A DNA stretch of 64,000 nt from positions 62,001-126,000 of the forward strand of contig JADJDJ010000004.1 of the NCBI GenBank assembly GCA_016702745.1, read 5' to 3'. Below the pieces are notes generated by a model that had not been told where the DNA came from, searched no databases, and saw only the letters and a list, made by a program, of their open reading frames with translations. Numbering within the stretch: position 1 is the stretch's first letter; every line of letters begins with the position of its first letter. Shown here piece after piece: positions 1 through 7,458 of this stretch. This stretch comes from Chitinophagaceae bacterium (lineage in GTDB: Bacteria; Bacteroidota; Bacteroidia; Chitinophagales; Chitinophagaceae). The position numbers were made by a program, and so were the translations under genes.

Positions 1-2
1 GT

Positions 3-932
3 GAAGCACCATTGTTCCAGTTGCGGAAAATGATTGTGAGCAAAACCGAAAAAGAAAGAAGAGATGCCCTGAATGGTTTGTTCAAATATGTAAAGAAAGA
101 TGTGAAGGATACATTGAAAGTCATGAATGGTTATCCGGTTACGATTCGTTTGCTGGATCCACCATTACATGAATTTGTTCCGCACGATAAAGAGAAACTG
201 CGTCAGCTGGCCAAAGAATTAGGCATCAGTATGGGCATGCTCAACCGTCGGGTACTGGCCCTGCATGAGAACAACCCGATGCTGGGACACCGCGGGGTAC
301 GTTTGGGTATCAGTTACCCGGAGATTACAGAAATGCAGGTGCGTGCAATCTTTGAAGCCACCGCTGAATTATTGAAAGCCGGCAAAAAAGCCCTGCCTGA
401 AATCATGGTACCGGTTACCGTGATCTGGCATGAGCTAACGCACCAGAAAGAAATTGTGGACAGGGTATATGCCGAGGTTTGCAAAAAAACCGGACTGAAA
501 AAAATACCATATCTCTATGGCACCATGATCGAAACACCACGTGCCGCATTAAGGGCCGAGTACATGGCAAAAGCAGCCGATTTCTTCAGCTTTGGAACCA
601 ATGACCTCACGCAAATGAGTTTTGGTTTCAGCCGAGATGATATTGGTGGATTCCTCCCCAAATACCTCGACCTGAAGATCCTGCCTTCCGATCCTTTCCA
701 GACCATTGACCAGGATGGTATCGGTCAGTTGATTAAAGCAGGTACGGAACGCGGACACCACGCCAAACCCAATTTAAAAGTAGGTATCTGTGGCGAACAT
801 GGCGGTGACCCGGAGAGTGTAAAATTCTGTCACCGCATCGGCATGAACTATGTAAGTTGTTCACCATTCCGTGTGCCAATTGCCCGGCTGGCAGCAGCAC
901 AGGCAGCGATAGAAAGTCCGAGGAAAAAATAA
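3..932 (+). CDS. ppdK: Pyruvate phosphate dikinase, C-terminal part (5' end outside window)
   Basis: The frame is open to the left edge, so this is the last ~310 residues of a protein that is normally about 900 aa. It is the PEP/pyruvate-binding TIM-barrel domain of PPDK, which interconverts pyruvate + ATP + Pi and PEP + AMP + PPi in the cytoplasm. Visible hallmarks are the stretch with NGYPVTIRLLDPPLHEF, the segment SFGTNDLTQM, and near the end GICGEHGGDP, whose Cys is the family's proton-donor residue. The swivelling phospho-histidine domain lies upstream and is not seen. A hairpin terminator follows 20 bases after the stop. Family assignment is secure; the true start is not visible. Confidence 0.95.
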   Translation, partial: EAPLFQLRKMIVSKTEKERRDALNGLFKYVKKDVKDTLKVMNGYPVTIRLLDPPLHEFVPHDKEKLRQLAKELGISMGMLNRRVLALHENNPMLGHRGVRLGISYPEITEMQVRAIFEATAELLKAGKKALPEIMVPVTVIWHELTHQKEIVDRVYAEVCKKTGLKKIPYLYGTMIETPRAALRAEYMAKAADFFSFGTNDLTQMSFGFSRDDIGGFLPKYLDLKILPSDPFQTIDQDGIGQLIKAGTERGHHAKPNLKVGICGEHGGDPESVKFCHRIGMNYVSCSPFRVPIARLAAAQAAIESPRKK

Positions 933-951
933 GAATAAGGTTTAGGTTAGT

Positions 952-983
952 AAACCCCTGTTACGAAAGTGGCGGGGGTTTTA
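952..983 (+). terminator. Rho-independent terminator after ppdK
   Basis: AAACCCC at 952-958 pairs with GGGGTTT at 975-981, followed by T. It lies 20 bases after the ppdK stop and separates it from the convergent TIR gene. Confidence 0.6.
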
Positions 984-1050
984 GTTAAATACACCAAGCG
1001 TTACTGCAAGAAATTTCCTTTTTTAAACTATACTAGTTGCACTAACTTTT

Positions 1051-3366
1051 CTACTCATCTTCATTAATATCCTTTGCATTGTCATACTGCTTATTTAACT
1101 CAGCAATTGCAGCTAAATCATTTTCCTCTTTTAATATTTTACTGAGCTCGGCAAACGCATTTACCTTATTTTGCCCAAAATTTATTGATTGTCGTAACTT
1201 CAATTTTGCCTGGTCATGATGCCCATTGACGTAATAATCTAATACAGCCTCCATTACTAATTTCATATCTTTTGCTCTCGGATGTGGATTGTGAGCCATC
1301 CTATTAGCTAAGTCATTTAATAGCTCCACATCATAATTTCCATCAGCAGGTCGATTAATGAGACATTTAAAATAAGCTTGAATATAAAAAGGATTGTTTT
1401 TATGCAACTTATAATTTTCAGAAGCTAATGACTCCGCCTCTGAATATTCATGCAAAGCAAGTAACGCAAGAACAAGCTCACTTCTTGCCTGTGTTTTATA
1501 AGGCATATTTCTTACCGCATTTGTCAAATGTACTTTTGCCTTTGCGTAATTTCTTTTCATCCTAAAGTACAATCCATATAAAAACTCACTTTCAGGAAAA
1601 CTAAAATATCTAATCTCAGTTTCAAATCGGCTATCCTGCAGTCTCGCATAAGAAAGACATAAAAAATAATGAATTTCTCTTTGTATTTGCCTATCAATAT
1701 ATCCAGTATTTTCAATTACCCTATTTGCCAATGAGATGACAGACTTAAACTCCTTATTATCATAGAGAGCCGAAATACTTTTCAAAACTAATGATGGCAA
1801 AAGCAAGTGGTCTGGAATTTTTATCCCTTTAATTAACCCTTGTTTCAAAGTGTTTAACGTATCAGAATAAGTCGGGATATCAGAAGTATCATTTACAATT
1901 GTATCAATTTTATACCTTATTCGCGAATTTATAGCAGGAGAAACTGCAATAGTATTGCGAGAAATATAATCCGCAAGTGCATAATTTATTTTAAGAAATT
2001 CCTTTCCAGACCCAACAAGTTCATAAGCACCTAGAGTATACAATACTTCAAGAGTTGAATCAAATTCTTCATTATCGAAAAAGATATCGATAAGGTACTC
2101 TGAACTAATTGTGCCGAACTGTGAAATTACAACTAATATATCCTTATACTTGGGGTTTTGAAGTATATTACGAAACTGGTTGAAAATTTTATTGTCATAA
2201 TAATCAGTTATATAATTTTCCATTTTAAGAACCTGATCAATGCCATTGTCTTGAATTAAATCGGCAGTGTAAAATAATTGTTCAGGAAATCCATTCATAA
2301 AGGCAAGCACCTTAGTGAGCTTTTGCATTTCAAATGAAATATTCCTGTGATTTAATATCTTAACAAATAGCTTTTCCTTATCTGAATCCGATAATGGGCC
2401 AATATTTTGGACAATATATTTATTCTTGAGCTTTAACAATTCTGTAATCGAAGGACGATAACGTGATATAATACAAAAAACAATTCGATTATGAAATTCC
2501 GCCGAATTGGCCAATGCAACAAACCAATCATTAAGCTCCCCCTTTCTTAATATCAGGCACCCATTGTCGATAAAAAAAATAAAATCGTTATTATTTAAGT
2601 ACTCCAGCAAAAGCTCTTTAAGAAAATCAATTTTTTCGCTTATTTCCTTTTTTAAAAGACTAGTGATAAAATCCTTTTTATAAGAATAAAACCCTTCATC
2701 CAGCTTAAGAATTAAATCATCTATCCCATCATTAATTTCAAGATTTATTGGTATTGGCTCATAACTCTGATTAAAAACCTTATTCTTTTCAAAAGCCTTT
2801 TTCAAAAAACTCCTCCTACCAACTCCTTCAAGTCCAGAAACCACAATAGTTGATGGCTTAAGATTTTCAATATTGATATAATTATCTTCGAACTCTTCAA
2901 TTTGAGAATTTCGACCAACAAAATTCTGAATTCTTTCAGCTATTTTGGGGTTATCCTCTATGATAATTTCTCGTAATTGTCTTTTGATTTTACTTGCGAT
3001 TATATTAAGGTTAGCAACAAATTTTAAATTATAATTTTGTCTTATCCATGATGGAATTCGAGGATCATCATAATTTACATTCTTGTCAATATTAATTGGT
3101 AAAATTCTTTTTATTTGCTGCTGACCTAACAACAATTTCGAAAATTTAACTTCCTTTTTTACCCAATTTGATTCAAGTGCTGCACTTGAAATTATCAACA
3201 CAAAAAGGTCCGTTCTTTGTAAATTACCAAATATCTCTTCGATGGTTTTTGCTCCAGTTTCAAACGTATATTTATCTACAACACAATTATTTGCTCCTAA
3301 TTTTTTGAAGAGTTCTTCCACCAAAGGCTTATTCTTGCTGCTATGGGATATGAAAGCAATTGACAT
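1051..3366 (-). CDS. TIR-STAND NTPase-TPR protein, probable anti-phage NLR-like defence protein
   Basis: A 771-aa protein with three parts. Residues 1-135 are a TIR domain, opening with AFISHSSKNK; the Glu in WVKKE (E72) sits where NADase-active TIR domains carry their catalytic glutamate. Residues ~145-470 look like a STAND/NB-ATPase: P-loop GLEGVGRRS (178-186, Arg where Lys is usual), Walker B FIFFIDNG (262-269), IISRYR (299-304) and GFPEQL (359-364), equivalent to the GLPLAL motif. Residues ~535-760 are helical pairs resembling TPRs, the likely sensor. Related bacterial TIR-NLR proteins sense phage products, oligomerise and deplete NAD+; that role is inferred here. The gene stands alone and is markedly richer in A/T than its neighbours, suggesting acquisition. 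The 250 bases upstream are AT-rich with no other gene seen. Confidence 0.85.
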   Translation of the reverse strand: MSIAFISHSSKNKPLVEELFKKLGANNCVVDKYTFETGAKTIEEIFGNLQRTDLFVLIISSAALESNWVKKEVKFSKLLLGQQQIKRILPINIDKNVNYDDPRIPSWIRQNYNLKFVANLNIIASKIKRQLREIIIEDNPKIAERIQNFVGRNSQIEEFEDNYINIENLKPSTIVVSGLEGVGRRSFLKKAFEKNKVFNQSYEPIPINLEINDGIDDLILKLDEGFYSYKKDFITSLLKKEISEKIDFLKELLLEYLNNNDFIFFIDNGCLILRKGELNDWFVALANSAEFHNRIVFCIISRYRPSITELLKLKNKYIVQNIGPLSDSDKEKLFVKILNHRNISFEMQKLTKVLAFMNGFPEQLFYTADLIQDNGIDQVLKMENYITDYYDNKIFNQFRNILQNPKYKDILVVISQFGTISSEYLIDIFFDNEEFDSTLEVLYTLGAYELVGSGKEFLKINYALADYISRNTIAVSPAINSRIRYKIDTIVNDTSDIPTYSDTLNTLKQGLIKGIKIPDHLLLPSLVLKSISALYDNKEFKSVISLANRVIENTGYIDRQIQREIHYFLCLSYARLQDSRFETEIRYFSFPESEFLYGLYFRMKRNYAKAKVHLTNAVRNMPYKTQARSELVLALLALHEYSEAESLASENYKLHKNNPFYIQAYFKCLINRPADGNYDVELLNDLANRMAHNPHPRAKDMKLVMEAVLDYYVNGHHDQAKLKLRQSINFGQNKVNAFAELSKILKEENDLAAIAELNKQYDNAKDINEDE

Positions 3367-3617
3367 AGTTTCTGTTTATATTTGTAAGATAATTAATAAA
3401 TCACAAATTTTAAATCGCCAAAACACAATTTTATATATTCAGTTAATTATTTTTACACTGTTGCTAAATAAACGAAGTGATAACACCAAAAAAGGGCAAA
3501 AAATTTCATTCATTATTCCTTAGCCCGTTTTAGGATTCGAGGATTTATACAGTATTATCATATTTGTATTAGTAAAGATTCTTTAGTCCAAGCTATTTAA
3601 GGATTGAAAACAAACAA

Positions 3618-4067
3618 ATGAATATCAAAAACCTCTTCGACCCCTCCGTCAAACAGGAAATCATCAACCGGATCGATACGCTGAACCCGCAATCCCAACC
3701 ACAATGGGGCAAGATGAATGTATCCCAAATGCTGGCTCACTTACAATTGCCCATTGCCATTGCCTATGGCACCCACCAGCCTAAAGGCAGTTTTCTCCTC
3801 CGATTAATCGGACCATTGTTCAAAAGCAAATTATGGGATAATAAGCCCTGGAAACAGGGACTGCCCACCGACCCAACCTTTATCACTACCGGCACCACAA
3901 AAGATTTTGAAAAAGAAAAAGCTACCCTGCTGGATCTGATTACCCGGTTCAGCGAAACAGCTGTTGTCGGGGAAAAACATCCCATCTTCGGAAAAATGAC
4001 GAAAGAAAACTGGAGCAAGGCTACCTGGAAACATGTGGATCATCATTTGCGTCAGTTCGGGGTTTGA
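3618..4067 (+). CDS. DUF1569 family protein (DinB-like fold)
   Basis: A 149-aa soluble protein resembling DUF1569, a branch of the DinB/YfiT-like four-helix superfamily that often binds a metal through histidines. The early WGKMNVSQMLAH segment and the late WKHVDHHLRQFG segment carry the histidines expected for such a site. There is no signal peptide or membrane segment. The ATG at 3618 gives the family's usual N-terminus. No substrate can be inferred. The stop codon is followed immediately by a palindromic repeat element. Moderately sure of the family; function unknown. Confidence 0.75.
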   Translation: MNIKNLFDPSVKQEIINRIDTLNPQSQPQWGKMNVSQMLAHLQLPIAIAYGTHQPKGSFLLRLIGPLFKSKLWDNKPWKQGLPTDPTFITTGTTKDFEKEKATLLDLITRFSETAVVGEKHPIFGKMTKENWSKATWKHVDHHLRQFGV

Positions 4068-4197
4068 GTTTAACCGCCAAGACGCTAAGGCGCAAAGAAA
4101 CGCAAAGACATTACTTATTAAAATTTACACGCTAAAAGTTAAAGATATTCTTAGCGTCATTGCGTCTTAGCCCACAGGGCCCTGCGGGCGGTTAAAC
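4068..4197 (+). repeat. MITE/REP-like palindromic element, copy 1
   Basis: Perfect 11-base terminal inverted repeats GTTTAACCGCC (4068-4078) and GGCGGTTAAAC (4187-4197) enclose CGCAAAG/GACGC-rich halves in opposite orientation. The right half contains CCCACAGGGCCCTGCGGG. The element starts on the base after the DUF1569 stop. A second full copy lies at 7256-7405 and a half copy at 5759-5801. The remaining bases to 4381 show no gene. Confidence 0.75.
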
Positions 4198-4381
4198 TTT
4201 TTCAGCCTTCAACTCTCATTTCCCCTCCTGACCATTATCATCCCTCCCCTGCTCTCACCGCTCTACATTTGTATCCTTCATGAACCTCTGGAAAAATATC
4301 ATCGGTCGGCCTAAATAATCGGATATTCTCCGACTGGTACCATCTTTTCCAATCGTGGCCCTGCCACACAGTCCCTTTTAC

Positions 4382-5758
4382 ATGCAAACCATCATTGAAC
4401 CGTTCCGGATCAAATCCGTTGAACCCATCTACTTTACCACAAAAGAAGAAAGAGAAACAATTCTCCGTGCCGCCCATTTCAATACCTTCCGCATCAAGGC
4501 CCGGGATGTACTGATCGACCTGCTCACCGACAGCGGCACTTCCGCCATGAGCAGTAACCAATGGGCAGGCATCATGCAGGGCGATGAATCTTATGCCGGC
4601 AGCGAAAGTTTCTTTCGTTTTGAAAATTCCGTAAGAAGCATCACTAACATGCCCTATATCATTCCCACTCACCAGGGAAGGGCTTCTGAAAAAATCATCT
4701 TCAGTATCCTCGGTGGCAAAGGCAAATACTTTATCAGCAACACATTATTCGATACCACCCGGGCCAATATCGAATTCTCGGGTGCCGAAGGAATCGACTG
4801 CATCTGCGAAGAAGGCAAACACCCCACAATCCCCGCCCCTTTTAAAGGAAATATGGATACGGTCCTCCTGCAAAAAACCATTGAACAGGTGGGCGCTGAA
4901 AATATTCCACTGATCATCATGACCATCACCAATAATTCAGGCGGCGGACAACCGGTGAGTATGCAGAACCTCCGGGAAGTAAAAGCGATCTGCAAACAAT
5001 ACAAAATACCACTCTATATTGATGCCTGCCGCTTTGCAGAGAATGCCTACTTTATCAAGATCCGGGAAGAAGGATATGCGCAGAAACCGATTCCCGAAAT
5101 CGTACGTGAAATGTTTTCCTATGCCGATGGCTGCACCATGAGTGCCAAGAAAGATGCTTTCGCCAATATCGGTGGCTTCCTTGCGATGCATGATCTGGAC
5201 CTGGCTCTGCGTTGCCGTAACCTGCTGATCATTACCGAGGGTTTCACTACTTATGGCGGATTGGCAGGCCGCGATCTGGAAGCCATCGCCATCGGCTTAC
5301 AGGAAATCATGGATGAACATTATCTGCAATACCGGATCCGGAGCATGGAATACCTTACCGAAAAACTGGCGAATGCAGGCGTACCCGTGATGCAACCGGC
5401 CGGCGGACATGCGGTGTACCTCGATGCAAAACAATTCCTGCCAAATATACCCGCCAATCAATACCCGGGACAAGCACTGGTATGCGCCCTTTATACTCAT
5501 GGTGGTATCAGGGCCGTGGAAATCGGATCATTGATGTTCGGCAAATATGATGAAGCAGGGAAATTAATACCAGCGCAACTGGAACTGGTACGACTGGCCA
5601 TACCCAGAAGAGTATACACCCAAAGTCATATTGATTATGTAGCGGAAGTAATCATTGAAGTGTTTGAAAAGCGGGATCAGATCAGTGGATTAAAAATAAT
5701 TGAAGAAACACCGCTGCTGAGACATTTTACGGCGAAGTTAAAACCGGTTGAAAATTGA
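4382..5758 (+). CDS. tnaA: Tryptophanase (L-tryptophan indole-lyase)
   Basis: A 458-aa PLP-dependent beta-eliminating lyase converting tryptophan to indole, pyruvate and ammonia. The ATG at 4382 is preferred over an upstream in-frame GTG (4355) because it gives the family start (M-x-EPFRIKSVEP). The PLP lysine is the second Lys of TMSAKKDAF (about K257). Substrate choice is read from two places: FDTTR, with the Asp of tryptophanases (E. coli D137), and IRAVEIGS, matching E. coli TnaA rather than the MERG of tyrosine phenol-lyase. It lies 119 bases before a paralogue and probably arose by tandem duplication. No tnaC-like leader peptide was recognised. Confidence 0.9.
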   Translation: MQTIIEPFRIKSVEPIYFTTKEERETILRAAHFNTFRIKARDVLIDLLTDSGTSAMSSNQWAGIMQGDESYAGSESFFRFENSVRSITNMPYIIPTHQGRASEKIIFSILGGKGKYFISNTLFDTTRANIEFSGAEGIDCICEEGKHPTIPAPFKGNMDTVLLQKTIEQVGAENIPLIIMTITNNSGGGQPVSMQNLREVKAICKQYKIPLYIDACRFAENAYFIKIREEGYAQKPIPEIVREMFSYADGCTMSAKKDAFANIGGFLAMHDLDLALRCRNLLIITEGFTTYGGLAGRDLEAIAIGLQEIMDEHYLQYRIRSMEYLTEKLANAGVPVMQPAGGHAVYLDAKQFLPNIPANQYPGQALVCALYTHGGIRAVEIGSLMFGKYDEAGKLIPAQLELVRLAIPRRVYTQSHIDYVAEVIIEVFEKRDQISGLKIIEETPLLRHFTAKLKPVEN

Positions 5759-5877
5759 GGCTTAACCGCAAAGACGGAAAGACGCAAGGAAACGCTAAGA
5801 ATAGAGATGGCAATAACAACATCTAAATAGTAAGCGGAAACCCAATACCCAATTACTAATACCTAATACCCATTTTT
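5759..5877 (+). repeat. Half copy of palindromic element plus short TACCCAAT-type repeat
   Basis: Bases 5761-5801 hold CTTAACCGCAAAGACGG and AGACGCAAGGAAACGC, matching the left half of the 4068 element, starting right after the tnaA stop. Bases 5838-5877 are a degenerate repeat of AATACCCAATTACTAATACC type running up to the tpl start. Confidence 0.65.
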
Positions 5878-7260
5878 ATGCATAAATCTCCCTACCACAG
5901 CTGGGCCGAGCCCTACAAAATCAAAATGGTGGAACTGCTCAAAATGACCAGTCCGCAACAACGAAAAAAAGCACTCAAAGAAGCCGGCTACAATACCTTC
6001 CTGCTTCGATCCGAAGATGTGTATATCGACCTGCTCACCGATAGCGGCACTTCTGCCATGAGTGATCGCCAATGGGCCGGGATGATGCTGGGCGATGAAG
6101 CCTATGCAGGCAGCCGCAATTTTTATCACCTCGAAGAAGTAGTCAAAGACGTGTATGGCTACAAATATCTTGTGCCCACCCACCAGGGACGTGGTGCGGA
6201 AAACATTATTTCCAAAATCCTGATCAAAAAAGGAGATATCATCCCCGGTAATATGTACTTCACTACCACAAGACTGCACCAGGAACTGGCCGGCGGAAAA
6301 TTTGAAGATATCATCATTGATGAAGCCCATGATCCTGAGAATGAATTTCCTTTCAAGGGGAATGTGGATCTCGACAAACTCGACAAACTCGTCAAAAAAT
6401 ACGGGGCCAGTAAAATTCCTTATATCAGCATTGCCACCAGTGTGAATATGGCAGGCGGACAACCCATCAGCATTGCCAACTTGAAAGCGCTTCGTGCCTA
6501 TACCAAAAAACATGGTATCCGGATTATTCATGACATGACCCGGGTGGCAGAGAATGCCCATTTCATCCAGCAAAGAGAAGCAGGCTATTCAAAAATGCCG
6601 ATCCGTTCGATTGTAAAACTGATCTGCTCCCTTACAGATGGTGCTACCATGAGTGCCAAAAAAGATGCGCTGGTAAATATCGGTGGCTTCCTGGCCATCA
6701 ACGAATGGGATGTTTTTGAAGAAGCCCGTAATATGGTAGTCGTGTACGAAGGGCTGCATACCTATGGCGGACTTGCTGGTCGTGATATGGAAGCCATGGC
6801 CATCGGTATACTTGAAAGTGTAAATGATGATCATATACATGCGCGGGTCGGACAGGTAGTATACCTCGGAGAAAAAATGATCAGCTTTGGAATCCCGATT
6901 GTAAAACCTATTGGCGGGCATGGCATTTTTGTGGATGCTAAAAAATTTCTTCCACATATTCCACAGGATCAGTTCCCGGCACAAACACTGGCCGCTGCTG
7001 TTTATCTTGATTCAGGAGTCCGGACTATGGAAAGAGGAGTGGTCTCCGCCGGCAGAAAGGCCAATGGCGAAAACTATTTTCCCAAACTGGAACTGGTCCG
7101 GTTTACCATTCCCCGTCGTGTGTACACACAAGCCCATATGGATGTGATTGCAGAATCCACGGCCAGGGTGTTTAATAAAAGACAAAAAATCAAAGGACTG
7201 AAAATGGTCTATGAGCCGAAGTATCTGCGGTTTTTTCAGGCGAGGTTTGAAGAGATTTAA
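5878..7260 (+). CDS. tpl: Tyrosine phenol-lyase
   Basis: A 460-aa PLP enzyme of the same family as the gene before it, cleaving tyrosine to phenol, pyruvate and ammonia. The PLP lysine is in TMSAKKDAL (about K262). It has MYFTTTR (T129, equivalent to Citrobacter T124) and VRTMERGVVSAGR (R386, equivalent to the tyrosine-recognising R381), which separates it from tryptophanase. Length and N-terminus fit the family (456-460 aa). With tnaA it would feed aromatic amino acids into pyruvate beside ppdK and pyruvate:ferredoxin oxidoreductase. Its TAA stop is formed by the left end of a palindromic repeat (TTTAACCGC). Confidence 0.9.
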   Translation: MHKSPYHSWAEPYKIKMVELLKMTSPQQRKKALKEAGYNTFLLRSEDVYIDLLTDSGTSAMSDRQWAGMMLGDEAYAGSRNFYHLEEVVKDVYGYKYLVPTHQGRGAENIISKILIKKGDIIPGNMYFTTTRLHQELAGGKFEDIIIDEAHDPENEFPFKGNVDLDKLDKLVKKYGASKIPYISIATSVNMAGGQPISIANLKALRAYTKKHGIRIIHDMTRVAENAHFIQQREAGYSKMPIRSIVKLICSLTDGATMSAKKDALVNIGGFLAINEWDVFEEARNMVVVYEGLHTYGGLAGRDMEAMAIGILESVNDDHIHARVGQVVYLGEKMISFGIPIVKPIGGHGIFVDAKKFLPHIPQDQFPAQTLAAAVYLDSGVRTMERGVVSAGRKANGENYFPKLELVRFTIPRRVYTQAHMDVIAESTARVFNKRQKIKGLKMVYEPKYLRFFQARFEEI

Positions 7261-7405
7261 CCGCGAAGACACGAAGGCGCGAGGATACGCAAGGAAACTG
7301 GAGAACAGTGCTTATCCATGTTTATAAATTTATTTCCAGTAAAGTATTACTTCTTCTCTTAGCGTCTTTGCGCCTTTGCCCACAGGGCCCTTCGGGCGGT
7401 AAAAC
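7256..7405 (+). repeat. MITE/REP-like palindromic element, copy 2
   Basis: The left end TTTAACCGC (7256-7264) and right end GCGGTAAAAC (7396-7405) match the 4068-4197 element with one mismatch. The internal CCCACAGGGCCCTTCGGGCGG is nearly identical to copy 1. The left end provides the tpl stop codon. Confidence 0.7.
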
Positions 7406-7437
7406 AAAGAAAGGAGTCCTACCGGACTCCTTTCTTT
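7406..7437 (-). terminator. Strong hairpin terminator at the end of nifJ, possibly bidirectional
   Basis: A perfect 14-base stem (AAAGAAAGGAGTCC, 7406-7419, with GGACTCCTTTCTTT, 7424-7437) and a 4-base loop. A run of A (T on the minus strand) follows in the minus direction, and a T-run follows in the plus direction. Confidence 0.8.
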
Positions 7438-7458
7438 TTCAACAGCAATCAATATTCG

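Noticed and set aside
1051..3366. Thoeris, CBASS or Avs system
   Set aside because: No ThsA, cyclase, Cap or SMC-like partner next to it, and the ATPase part does not show an Avs-type length. It is reported only as a TIR-STAND-TPR protein.
3242..3523. Plus-strand open frame of 93 codons
   Set aside because: It overlaps the start of the TIR gene on the other strand, is low-complexity and AT-rich, and has no recognisable protein features.
4238..4672. Minus-strand frame opposite tnaA, and similar long antisense frames opposite tpl, nifJ and icd
   Set aside because: Their sequences are antisense shadows of well-conserved genes; codon pattern and family evidence favour the plus- or minus-strand gene already annotated.
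4068..7405. Composite transposon carrying tnaA and tpl between two element copies
   Set aside because: The flanking elements are ~130-150 bases without a transposase, and the half copy between the genes fits a 3'-end repeat better than transposon ends.
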